Source of the DNA: Lewinellaceae bacterium
GTDB taxonomy: Bacteria; Bacteroidota; Bacteroidia; Chitinophagales; Saprospiraceae
NCBI GenBank assembly: GCA_020636005.1
Contig: JACJYR010000001.1
Location: 1,932,001-1,996,000 of the forward strand
DNA length: 64,000 nt
Direction: 5' to 3'
The notes beneath the pieces were generated by a model that saw only the letters and a program-made list of their open reading frames with translations, did no database searches and was not told where the DNA came from. Both the position numbers and the translations under genes were made by a program. Numbering within the stretch: the stretch's first letter is position 1; every line of letters starts with the position of its first letter. Shown piece by piece: positions 44,666 through 52,955 of this stretch.

Positions 44666-45913
44666 ATGAAGAAAGTAGGGAAACCCGTGCCCTCCTTCGA
44701 CAAACTGGAGAAACTTGCACAAGCATTCCGGGCCGCCGACCCGCCTGTGGTGGACTTCACCAACACGGAAATCGCCTTTGCTGACAAGAACAACAGAGAA
44801 CTCAAAAAAACTGCCTGGCTGTTCCGCCTGATGAACAACCCCACATTGGTCAGCCTTGGCTCGAAGCTGGCAATGGTGGCGGTGAAACTGCGCCTCCCAT
44901 TCTTTGAGGCCATCGTTAAAAATACCATCTTCGAGCAGTTCTGCGGCGGCACCACCCTGCTGGAATCCCAGCCAAGCATTGACCGGTTGTACAGCAATGG
45001 CGTTTTTTCAGTGCTTGACTACGGCGCGGAGGGGAAAGCCACCGAGGAAGATTTCAACCTGACGATGAATGAAAATATCCGTGCCATTGAGTTTGCCTCC
45101 CGGCACCAGGGCATTGCCGTTGTCAGCACCAAAATAACCGGCCTGGCCCGGTTCGGCCTGTTGGAAAAAATCACCAAAGGGGAATCCCTGACCGAAACGG
45201 ATAAAAGGGAATACAAGAATGTGTTGAAAAGGGTGGACTCCATCGCCTTCCACGCCGCCCAGAAAGGGGTCGGCCTTTACATTGATGCCGAAGAAACCTG
45301 GATACAAGATGCAATTGACCACATCGCCAACCAGATGATGAAGCGCTACAACAAAGAAAAGGTCATCGTCTTCAACACTTTCCAGCTCTACCGCACCGAC
45401 CGCCTGGCCTACCTCATGTCTTCCTTCGACAAGGCACAAAAAGAAGGCTACCGCCTGGGGGCCAAGCTCGTGCGGGGTGCCTATATGGACAAGGAAAGGG
45501 ATCGGGCAGCGGAATTGGGCTATCCTTCCCCTATCCAGCCTTCCAAGCAGGCCACCGACCACGACTTCAACCTGGCCCTCCGTTTTTGCATCGAGAACTA
45601 TGAAAAAATGGCCTGTTGCAACGCTACCCACAACGCCGAAAGCAACCGCCTGTTTGCCGAATGGATTGCCTTGAAAAACATCCCACACGACCATCCCCAC
45701 CTCCAGTTCTGCCAACTTTATGGCATGAGCGACAACATCACCTTCAACCTCGCCAGTGCCGGCTACAATGTAGCCAAATACCTGGTCTATGGCCAGGTGA
45801 GGGACGTGGTGCCATACCTTATCCGCCGCACCCAGGAAAACACTTCCATCACTGGCGACATGAGCCGGGAACTGAGTTTTATTGTAAAAGAGGTGAAGCG
45901 GAGGGGGCTCTGA
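44666..45913 (+). CDS. proline dehydrogenase
   Basis: FAD enzyme that oxidises proline to pyrroline-5-carboxylate. A 415-residue monofunctional PRODH barrel: GQAVI-like interior strands (GIAVVSTKITGLARFGLLEKI), RVDSIAFHAAQKGVGLYIDAEETWIQDA, VFNTFQLYRTDRLAYL, GAKLVRGAYMDKERDRA, CNATHNAESN, and C-terminal YLVYGQVRDVVPYLIRRTQEN with the conserved Arg pair. No P5C dehydrogenase gene is adjacent (the ALDH at 18502 is a different class). ATG 44666. Confidence 0.92.
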   Translation: MKKVGKPVPSFDKLEKLAQAFRAADPPVVDFTNTEIAFADKNNRELKKTAWLFRLMNNPTLVSLGSKLAMVAVKLRLPFFEAIVKNTIFEQFCGGTTLLESQPSIDRLYSNGVFSVLDYGAEGKATEEDFNLTMNENIRAIEFASRHQGIAVVSTKITGLARFGLLEKITKGESLTETDKREYKNVLKRVDSIAFHAAQKGVGLYIDAEETWIQDAIDHIANQMMKRYNKEKVIVFNTFQLYRTDRLAYLMSSFDKAQKEGYRLGAKLVRGAYMDKERDRAAELGYPSPIQPSKQATDHDFNLALRFCIENYEKMACCNATHNAESNRLFAEWIALKNIPHDHPHLQFCQLYGMSDNITFNLASAGYNVAKYLVYGQVRDVVPYLIRRTQENTSITGDMSRELSFIVKEVKRRGL

Positions 45914-46125
45914 AGTATGGTTGGCTATAATCTGTCCGCAGCAACTATCCTAACAATCCTGGTTCCGATAGGTCATCACATTTGAAATGATCGGTTGGCC
46001 CGTGCCGCCTCCCCAAAAGACCTTCGGATTAATTTTCAATGCGAGCGTCTTTAAAGAAGCGCTTGAGATCCGGTGGTGAAAACCTAAACCAAAGTACCCT
46101 TAAAGCCCCGTTTCGACAGGAAGAA

Positions 46126-46965
46126 CTATGGATATTTCTTTTTGAATACAACTGGTTCTTCAAGCCAATTTGTAAAGTCAACAAGTATTTTTTTGTTTTT
46201 TACGATTTTAATGCTGAAAGCCTCCTCACTGCCATCCCGGAATTTCCATATCCCTTCATACCGGGAGTTTTTGTCGTTCTTATAAAATTCGCTGACAATA
46301 GCGTTGGGCATCCCGAGTATCTCATCTGCTTCTACATAAAATAAGGTATATTTTCCTAATTCTTCCTTTATTCCAATTTTACAGGAGGGGAAATCTAAAG
46401 AGGTGTTTTCATAGATACCTTCGAGGGAATCGAGGGAAGATTTTACTGAATCCTTGAATTTGTCGAGGCTAAAATCAACTTGATTCAGATTTAATTTTAG
46501 GGGCGGCAAGTCAGGGTTGAACTTGTAACTGTAATTATCCAACCTGGTTAATGCATTCCTCAATGCAGCCTGGATCCTGGTTCTAATCTTTGGGATTTCG
46601 TTTGTGCCGACAGTTGGGTTCAAGTGAAAAGGATGACCAGTATAGAATATAAGCTTACTGTTGCAGTCTTCAAAAGTGACATAAATGGAATCAGCCTGGC
46701 AAAATATATAGCAATTGGCCATTTTGCAGTTCAGGGGTGATCGTTCTTGGGATATGGGAACGCCGCTGGCTTCTAATTTTTCTTTCACAATATCTAGCAG
46801 ATGGAAGCCTTCGTTTTCAATATAGGAAAGTTCGTTGGGAACATTTCCGAAAACCAAATCCTCGATATAGACTGATTCAAATCGGTCCAAGTTAATTTCA
46901 GTTTGGGCAAAAGAGCATACAAAAACAAAATGTAATGCTGCTGAAAGAATTAGTTGTCGGCTCAT
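46126..46965 (-). CDS. exported hypothetical protein
   Basis: A 279-residue protein with a signal peptide (ILSAALHFVFVCSFAQ). The mature part has several cysteines (CKMANCYIFC, CNSKL, SCKIG) and a C-terminal strand-rich section (YEGIWKFRDGSEEAFSIKIVKNK). I recognise no family. Base composition is AT-richer than the neighbours, which suggests recent acquisition. It is a lone gene, with 211 bases of unremarkable gap toward proline dehydrogenase. Confidence 0.6.
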   Translation of the reverse strand: MSRQLILSAALHFVFVCSFAQTEINLDRFESVYIEDLVFGNVPNELSYIENEGFHLLDIVKEKLEASGVPISQERSPLNCKMANCYIFCQADSIYVTFEDCNSKLIFYTGHPFHLNPTVGTNEIPKIRTRIQAALRNALTRLDNYSYKFNPDLPPLKLNLNQVDFSLDKFKDSVKSSLDSLEGIYENTSLDFPSCKIGIKEELGKYTLFYVEADEILGMPNAIVSEFYKNDKNSRYEGIWKFRDGSEEAFSIKIVKNKKILVDFTNWLEEPVVFKKKYP

Positions 46966-47047
46966 TTGGATTTTCTATTGATGGAAAGTTGTGATCTTTC
47001 GATGGTGGTGAAACAAGTGGAATCGTGCGCGGAAGAATGAAAAACCC

Positions 47048-48121
47048 TCACTTATATTTCTCAACAAAATCTATGATCAGGTCCACGAACTTACCGATGT
47101 CCGCATCCATCGGCGAGTGGCCGGCATTGTTGAACAGGTGCAGCGACTTGTCTTCGTCGGGGGTGCCGAGGCTGTCCAGCATTTCCTGGCCCAGCGTGGG
47201 CGACACCACGAAGTCGTACTCGCCCCAGATGAGCAGGGCGGGCGTTTCGATGTCGTGCAGCTTGCCCGTCAGGGGGGCGTCGAGGATTTCCTGCCACAGG
47301 TCGCTGCGGGCGGTTTGCAACGTGTTGGTGAATTGGCTGATGAGGCTGTAGTCGGAAAAGAAGATGTTGAGAAACTCTTTACCGGAGGGCGAATGGCTGC
47401 CGATGAGGTCGTCGCTGACAGCCAGGCCGGTCGCTTCCTGCGCCTTGGCGTTCACTTTCAGCGTGACGTCCTCGTCGGGGACGGAAGTGTCCACCTCGTC
47501 GGCAAAATCGCGGATGCCTTCCCAGCTTTTTTTCCGGGAGGAGTTGGCGTCTATGCGATCCTGGGCCACCGTTTTCATCAACTCCACCCCATCTACGGTC
47601 AGCTTCCAGATGTTGTGCGCCCCGGCCACGTCAATCCAGCCTTTCACCTGGGCCTGGTTTTCATTTTTGGCCAAAAAGGCGTTGCCCAGGTAACCGCCCC
47701 AGCTGTGGCCAAAAAGGAAAATGCTGATGTCCTGCCCATAACGGTACCTCAGCAGGCCCACCACCAGTTCCAGGTCGCCCACCACGGTTTCCACGTTCAG
47801 GTCGTCAAGTTTGCCATGCCCCCGGGTATTACCGGCCTGGCGTTGATCCCAATACGCCACGGCATACCTTTTTTCCAAGGGGTCTGACAAGGCTTTGTAG
47901 GTTTCATTGTAAACCTTGGCCGAGCCCCCCGGGCCGCCATGCAGGATGAGGATGAAGGTTTTGGAGGCCGTATTGCCTTCCACCAGGATGGGCATCTGGG
48001 CCCCCTTGTTTTCCAGCCATAGCAGGTCGGACACGTTTTCGCCAATGATTTCATCTTTTTGGCAGCCGTGCAGGATGAGCAGGCCAAGCAAGAGGGTCAA
48101 CACGTACAGTAGGTTTTTCAT
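47048..48121 (-). CDS. alpha/beta hydrolase lipoprotein
   Basis: A 357-residue hydrolase with lipobox LLILHGC (C20). Catalytic features: oxyanion HGGPGG (61-66), the nucleophile S140 in FGHSWGG, an acid in LIWGEYDFV and His in NNAGHSPMDADIGKFVDLI. Overall resembles proline iminopeptidase/epoxide-hydrolase-like alpha/beta hydrolases. The lipid anchor places it in the periplasm or on the surface. Substrate unknown. It starts 1 base after the outer-membrane-type gene at 48123, so the two are probably one transcript. Confidence 0.82.
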   Translation of the reverse strand: MKNLLYVLTLLLGLLILHGCQKDEIIGENVSDLLWLENKGAQMPILVEGNTASKTFILILHGGPGGSAKVYNETYKALSDPLEKRYAVAYWDQRQAGNTRGHGKLDDLNVETVVGDLELVVGLLRYRYGQDISIFLFGHSWGGYLGNAFLAKNENQAQVKGWIDVAGAHNIWKLTVDGVELMKTVAQDRIDANSSRKKSWEGIRDFADEVDTSVPDEDVTLKVNAKAQEATGLAVSDDLIGSHSPSGKEFLNIFFSDYSLISQFTNTLQTARSDLWQEILDAPLTGKLHDIETPALLIWGEYDFVVSPTLGQEMLDSLGTPDEDKSLHLFNNAGHSPMDADIGKFVDLIIDFVEKYK

Positions 48122-48122
48122 A

Positions 48123-48767
48123 CTATCTGGATTTTTTGGTTTTGGTCAAACTGGAAGAAAGCCCTGCTTCAAAAGCAAAGTGCCCCCTGGCGCCGGCGCC
48201 ATAGGGTATCTCGAACATGACGAGGGGTTTCACATAGCACCGCACGTCCGTGGCCTTGATAAAACGCAGGTTCATGCCCCAGGCAGCAAACAGGGAAGGC
48301 ATAAAGGCGTTTCCACCTCCGTTGATCTCTTTAAAACTGCTCTCGCCATCGGGCTTGAAAGTCGTGCCGAGCAGTTGGTAGCGCAGGTAGCCCAGCCCGA
48401 TGCCGGCTTCGAAGTGCCGATAACGGGTCTTGTAGGAGCGGTTGCGGATGCGGTGCCAGAGCAGTTCAGCATTGAACAGGTAGCCGTTGTGGTCGCCTGG
48501 GTGGTGATAGAAAGTAAAGCTGCCCCCAATTTCAAGGCGGTGGATTTTGGTCAGGATATAATTTTCCTCCCGGTTGAGGGGCTTGGATTTCTCCTTTGTC
48601 TTTTGTGCAAACGCATAGGCCACGCCCAGCTTGGCCCCGGGGCGGGCAAGGTAGTCGCCGAAGTAGGCAATCCTGAATTCGGGCTTGGGGGTGCTGCGCT
48701 TTTTCTGCCCCGAAGCAGGCACCGTACACAGGAGCAAAAGCACAAGGAAGGATAATACTTGGTACAT
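48123..48767 (-). CDS. outer-membrane-type beta-strand protein
   Basis: A 214-residue protein; ATG 48767 is chosen because it heads a clean signal peptide (VLSFLVLLLLCTVPASG), whereas the upstream frame adds seven residues. The mature part is alternating strands with aromatic residues (FRIAYFGDYL, GGSFTFYHHPGDHNGYLF, GIGLGYLRYQLLGTTF), typical of small outer-membrane barrels. No family is recognised. Operon with the hydrolase lipoprotein at 47048, which starts one base further on, hints at a shared task. Confidence 0.6.
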   Translation of the reverse strand: MYQVLSFLVLLLLCTVPASGQKKRSTPKPEFRIAYFGDYLARPGAKLGVAYAFAQKTKEKSKPLNREENYILTKIHRLEIGGSFTFYHHPGDHNGYLFNAELLWHRIRNRSYKTRYRHFEAGIGLGYLRYQLLGTTFKPDGESSFKEINGGGNAFMPSLFAAWGMNLRFIKATDVRCYVKPLVMFEIPYGAGARGHFAFEAGLSSSLTKTKKSR

Positions 48768-48826
48768 ACAGTAAAGATTATTGGGCAATTAGAAATTGGG
48801 CAATTGAGTCCTTGACTATCAACTTC

Positions 48827-48942
48827 TTAAGTAACGATGAAAAAACAACTTCACCATTTTGATTTTGAAAACCCCAGCATTGGAGGGGTTTTTTAAAAAT
48901 AATCCCGAAGTGAAATCGGGATTATTTTTCCTTCGATCCTAA
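48827..48942. repeat. uninterrupted two-hairpin repeat (empty IS site)
   Basis: A 116-bp unit beginning TTAAGTAACGATG and ending CGATCCTAA, so the ends are a loose inverted repeat (TTAAGTAACG / TTAGGATCG). Two stems: AAAACCCC-AGCATTGGA-GGGGTTTT and AATAATCCCGA-AGTGAAA-TCGGGATTATT. Apart from a few changes it equals the sequence on both sides of the IS at 35031-36726. Gap 48768-49155 otherwise holds AATTGG-type words and no gene. Confidence 0.7.
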
Positions 48943-49155
48943 GTTCCCAATTTCTAATTTCCTAATAAAATAATAGGTGTTTTATACTAAAAACGTCGGT
49001 AGCCAGCCCCTTATGCTGTTAATCGAATCCCCTTCTCCCGCCTATGGCGCATTTGCCTCCGGGAAACTGTTGGCCTGGGTTTACCAAAAAATAACGCAGC
49101 CAATATACGGGCTTAACCTTTGAGCGCTAATCAGCGGACTTATTTTAACATCACC

Positions 49156-50673
49156 ATGAAATATTTACCCTTCTTCATTACTGCTGCCCTTTGCTTGCTT
49201 TTCCTTTTTTTTCAATGTGGGGAAAACCAATCTCCTAACGACGGAGAGGCACTCGCCAAAGCGAATTGTACCCCCTGCCACGCTTATCCTTCCCCGGAAC
49301 TGCTCGACCGGGCCACCTGGCAAAAATACATCTTGCCCCGCATGGGCGTCCTGTCGGGCGTATTGCCCATGGACAGCGCCGGCACTGCCTTCATTGAGCC
49401 GGCGGCGCTGGCAACGGCCTTGCAAAACCCAAATGTAATGAGGAAAGAAACCCCCCTCTCCAGAACGGAATGGGCAGCCATTTGTGATTTTTATTTGAAA
49501 AACGCCCCGCCCCGGTTAGAGCCTTCAAACGTAGATATCGAGCAACAACTGCCGCTCTTTGAGGCAAAATTTCCAGATCACTTTCTTAGCCCACCCAGTT
49601 CTGTTATGGTAACAATTGAAAAGGGCAGCCTTTTCCTCGGCGATGTCCACAGCGGTCGGCTGTACCATTTTGATGAAAAATTGGAATTGGAAAGCATGGC
49701 CCCGGTGCCAGGCGGGGCAGTTTGCTTAAACCATATTCCAGAAGGTGACATCGTAACCAGCCTCGGTTCTTTTTCGCCGACTGACCGGCCAACAGGGCAA
49801 GTGTTTTTTTTACCGAAAGCGCCTGGTAGCCAACCTGTTATGCTATTAGATAGCCTGCGTCGCCCCGTCCACACCGAAGTAGCCGACCTGGATGGGGACG
49901 GGCGCTTCGACCTCGTCACCTGCGAATTTGCCAAATGGACGGGCTGCCTCAGTTGGTGGAAAAACGATGGCAAAGGCCGTTTTGAAAAACATGTCCTGCG
50001 TAATATGCCGGGGGCCATCCGCTCCTATGCCCGTGATCTGAATGGGGATGGGCTGACCGACCTCATTGCGCTTTTTGGGCAGGGCGACGAGGGGATTTTT
50101 GCCTTTTACAACAAAGGGGATGGCGTGTTCTCCGAGGAGCACCTGCTCCGGTTTCCGCCGAGCTACGGCTCCAGTTTTTTCACCCTCTTCGACTACAACG
50201 GCGATGGCCACGATGATATCATCTATACCTGCGGCGATAATGCCGACTTTCCGCCCATAGCGAAGCCCTACCACGGTATCCGTATTTATCAAAACGATGG
50301 GAACCAACATTTTGAGGAGGTTTTTTTCTATCATCTGCAAGGCGCTTATGGTGCCATTCCCGCCGACTTTGATTTGGACGGGGACCTGGATATTGCCGCC
50401 ATCTCCTTTTTTCCCGATTTTGAGAATAGGCCTGAAGCCGGGTTTGTTTTCCTCGAAAACGATGGCCACAACACCTTCTCGGCCCGCACCTTCCCCGCCG
50501 TTGGAAAAGGCCGGTGGATAGTTATGGACGCAGGCGACCTCGACGCCGACGGCGACCTGGACCTGGTGCTCGGCTCGCTGGCCTTTGAGGTGGTGCCCGA
50601 CAAAAAGGGCTGGATCAAGCAATGGGCAAGGGATGGTATCCCTTTCGTTTTGCTGGAGAACAAGGCGAGGTGA
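49156..50673 (+). CDS. cytochrome-c-like/VCBS-repeat lipoprotein
   Basis: A 505-residue lipoprotein (lipobox FFQC). The first domain has a CTPCH haem motif (C38, C41, H42) in a short c-type-like stretch with no second haem; then a beta-propeller of FG-GAP/VCBS repeats: DLDGDGRFDLVTC, DLNGDGLTDLIALF, DYNGDGHDDIIYTC, DFDLDGDLDIAAIS, DLDADGDLDLVLGS, with calcium-type Asp spacing. Fusions like this are found in Bacteroidota surface lipoproteins. It may be a surface electron or ligand-binding protein. ATG 49156 chosen over 49120. Confidence 0.78.
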   Translation: MKYLPFFITAALCLLFLFFQCGENQSPNDGEALAKANCTPCHAYPSPELLDRATWQKYILPRMGVLSGVLPMDSAGTAFIEPAALATALQNPNVMRKETPLSRTEWAAICDFYLKNAPPRLEPSNVDIEQQLPLFEAKFPDHFLSPPSSVMVTIEKGSLFLGDVHSGRLYHFDEKLELESMAPVPGGAVCLNHIPEGDIVTSLGSFSPTDRPTGQVFFLPKAPGSQPVMLLDSLRRPVHTEVADLDGDGRFDLVTCEFAKWTGCLSWWKNDGKGRFEKHVLRNMPGAIRSYARDLNGDGLTDLIALFGQGDEGIFAFYNKGDGVFSEEHLLRFPPSYGSSFFTLFDYNGDGHDDIIYTCGDNADFPPIAKPYHGIRIYQNDGNQHFEEVFFYHLQGAYGAIPADFDLDGDLDIAAISFFPDFENRPEAGFVFLENDGHNTFSARTFPAVGKGRWIVMDAGDLDADGDLDLVLGSLAFEVVPDKKGWIKQWARDGIPFVLLENKAR

Positions 50674-50860
50674 CAACTCCCGCCCCATGCCCGCCTATCC
50701 TGCCTGCCAACATATCGCCTTCCGGGTTTTACCCCCTTTTTTTCCTCTTCCCAACTGCCTGGCCAGCTTTTTCAAAAGCCTGTTTTCCGCGCTGCCGGTG
50801 GTGGCGGCCGCCAGTTTTATTTTAATTAAAAACAAACTTCAATTTACCCTCAATTCATAG

Positions 50861-50887
50861 CTAACACCCGCCTAACTTACTGATAAC
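50861..50887 (+). promoter_or_regulatory. triple 11-bp-spaced direct repeat upstream of phoX-like gene
   Basis: CTAAC (50861), CTAAC (50872) and ATAAC (50883): three words with an exact 11-base period, in the layout of a Pho box. It is 128 bases before the phoX-like ATG (51016). A TACTTTCG box at 50972-50979 may be the -7 element. The rest of the gap 50674-51015 has no gene. Confidence 0.4.
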
Positions 50888-51015
50888 CATTTTTTTAAAA
50901 AAGCAATAATTCTTTACAATCATTTTATCCTTTCTTAAATCCACAGAAACGTTCCCATAGCATTGGCAGCCTACTTTCGCTCAAATTTTTCATTAAAAAT
51001 TAAATCAAAATCATT

Positions 51016-52872
51016 ATGACAAAGAAGATGACCCTCCTCTTTGCACTGGTCGTGTTGTGCGCCAGTGCGAACGCTCAAACCCTGTTTGACGAGGAAATCA
51101 CCATCCCAGCGGGCTTCGCCCCAACGGAGATCGTGATGCCCCCCTCGCCCCTCACCACACAGGTGCTCTTTATCGGCGGCACCGACATGGTACAGACAAC
51201 GCCCACCTATGGCAACCCCGCTGGCGAACAAGTGGCCAAAGAATGGCACGACTTCATCGGCTTCACCCCCGACAACTCCGGCCAGAGCCTCGGCTGGGTG
51301 ACCGTGAACCATGAAATGGTCTATGCGGACGACCTGCTTGGCGACGGCGGCGGCATGACGGCCTTCCGCGTGAAAAGGGCCGCCGATGGCACCCTCGACA
51401 TCATGAACCAGACCCTGCCCGATGGCCGTACCGGCAAGTTTTTCAACGTGGACTTCGTGAACACCGTTGGCGAAACGGGCATGAACTGCGGCGGCATCAC
51501 CTCTATGGTGGATGGCCGCATCTGGACGGCGGAAGAGTGGTTCCAGTCCAGCAATGCTGGCATCTACAGCAACGGCGGTGGCATACGCGACACGTCCGAT
51601 TTCGTCGTTTCTTCCGACATCCCTGGCTGGGACGGCAAAACGCTCAAGCGCTACCAAAACCTGAACTGGATGACGGAGGTTGACCCCCGCAATGCCGTGG
51701 CCATCCGCAAGCAGTACAACTGGGGCCGCCAGCCTTTCGAGGGCGGCGCTGTGGAGCCAGGTAACCGCATCGTTTACCTTGGCCCGGACGACACACCCGG
51801 TTTCTTCGGAATGTTCGTAGCCAACACACCCGGCGATTTCAACAGGGGTACCCTGTTCGCTTACAAACACGACAAGCCGGGATGGAAATGGGTGCCCATC
51901 TGGGAAGATGGTGCCCTGCTCGACCACAAGAATTATGCTGATGCCAAAGGCGCTACGATGTTCAACCGTATCGAATGGGTAGCCATGAACCCCAAAAACA
52001 ACTTTGTTTATTTCACAGAAACCGGCCTCGACTCTCCAGGCAACAACTGGGCAGACGACGAAGCAGCTGGCGGCGTCCATCACCCGGCCCACATCGCAAG
52101 GGCACAGGCGCAGGGCCTCAGTTCGCCCAGCGATCCGAATTATCGTGACTACTATGGCAGGGTCTGGGAATACAATCCTATGACCTCCGAAACGAGGGTG
52201 TACCTGGAAGGCGGGCCTGCATTTGCTGACAGCCCCACAGAGGCCGACTATCCGGAAAAAGCCCTTTCCAACCCGGACGGCCTTACCGTGATGATGATTG
52301 ACGACCACCCCTTCCTCGTTATCCAGGAAGACCTCAACGGTACCTCCAAAGGCCGTACGCCAGCCGGCGTCTCCAACCGCCTCTGTGAAGTGTATCTGCT
52401 GGATCTGAGCATCCAGAACCCGACGCTCGACGACCTGATACGCCTTACGGCAGTGCCCAACGGCGCAGAAGTGACCGGCGCCATCCAGTCGCCCGACAAG
52501 AAATCGCTGCTGCTAAATGCCCAGCACCCCGCTACCACCAACCCGTTCCCTTACAACCACTCCCTGACGATTGCCATTCACGGCTTTGACCAGGTGAGCT
52601 ATGCCAACCTGCAAAACCTGGCGGACAGGAACTCGGCTGCCGACCCAGAAATGCCGGCCGTAGAAGAAACTGCCGTATTTTCCGTGTACCCGAACCCGAC
52701 CACCCGTACTGTCTTCATGAACAAAGTGACCGATGTGGCCGTGTACGACGCTTCCGGACAGCGGGTATTGGTGAAAAGGAACACGAACGAACTGGATGTG
52801 TCTTCGCTCAACAAAGGCATATACTATTTGAAAAATACAGAAGGTGAGACCTTGAAATTATCTGTACAGTAA
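51016..52872 (+). CDS. PhoX-like alkaline phosphatase with type IX sorting domain
   Basis: A 618-residue secreted protein: signal peptide (MTLLFALVVLCASANAQ), PhoX/DUF839 beta-propeller body (GWVTVNHEMVYADDLLGDGGGM, TFNRIEWVAMNPKNNFVYFTETGLD, YGRVWEYNPMT, NPDGLTVMMIDDHPFLVIQED), and a C-terminal type IX sorting domain (about 546-618: VFSVYPNPTTRTVF, GQRVLVK, LNKGIYYLK). PhoX releases phosphate from organic esters with calcium and iron. The residues for the metal site (E in VNHE, N, D) are visible. Its export would use SprA. Upstream triple repeat suggests phosphate control. A terminator follows. Confidence 0.88.
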   Translation: MTKKMTLLFALVVLCASANAQTLFDEEITIPAGFAPTEIVMPPSPLTTQVLFIGGTDMVQTTPTYGNPAGEQVAKEWHDFIGFTPDNSGQSLGWVTVNHEMVYADDLLGDGGGMTAFRVKRAADGTLDIMNQTLPDGRTGKFFNVDFVNTVGETGMNCGGITSMVDGRIWTAEEWFQSSNAGIYSNGGGIRDTSDFVVSSDIPGWDGKTLKRYQNLNWMTEVDPRNAVAIRKQYNWGRQPFEGGAVEPGNRIVYLGPDDTPGFFGMFVANTPGDFNRGTLFAYKHDKPGWKWVPIWEDGALLDHKNYADAKGATMFNRIEWVAMNPKNNFVYFTETGLDSPGNNWADDEAAGGVHHPAHIARAQAQGLSSPSDPNYRDYYGRVWEYNPMTSETRVYLEGGPAFADSPTEADYPEKALSNPDGLTVMMIDDHPFLVIQEDLNGTSKGRTPAGVSNRLCEVYLLDLSIQNPTLDDLIRLTAVPNGAEVTGAIQSPDKKSLLLNAQHPATTNPFPYNHSLTIAIHGFDQVSYANLQNLADRNSAADPEMPAVEETAVFSVYPNPTTRTVFMNKVTDVAVYDASGQRVLVKRNTNELDVSSLNKGIYYLKNTEGETLKLSVQ

Positions 52873-52890
52873 ACTATCTGATTAATTTGG

Positions 52891-52932
52891 GTGGGCAGGG
52901 GCTGGAGCTGCTGCCCACTTATTTTTTTTTAA
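52891..52932 (+). terminator. intrinsic terminator of the phoX-like gene
   Basis: Stem GTGGGCAG and CTGCCCAC (52891-52898, 52911-52918) with a 12-base loop and a run of T to 52932, 19 bases after the stop. Confidence 0.88.
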
Positions 52933-52955
52933 AAGCGACAAAAAACTATTGCGAC

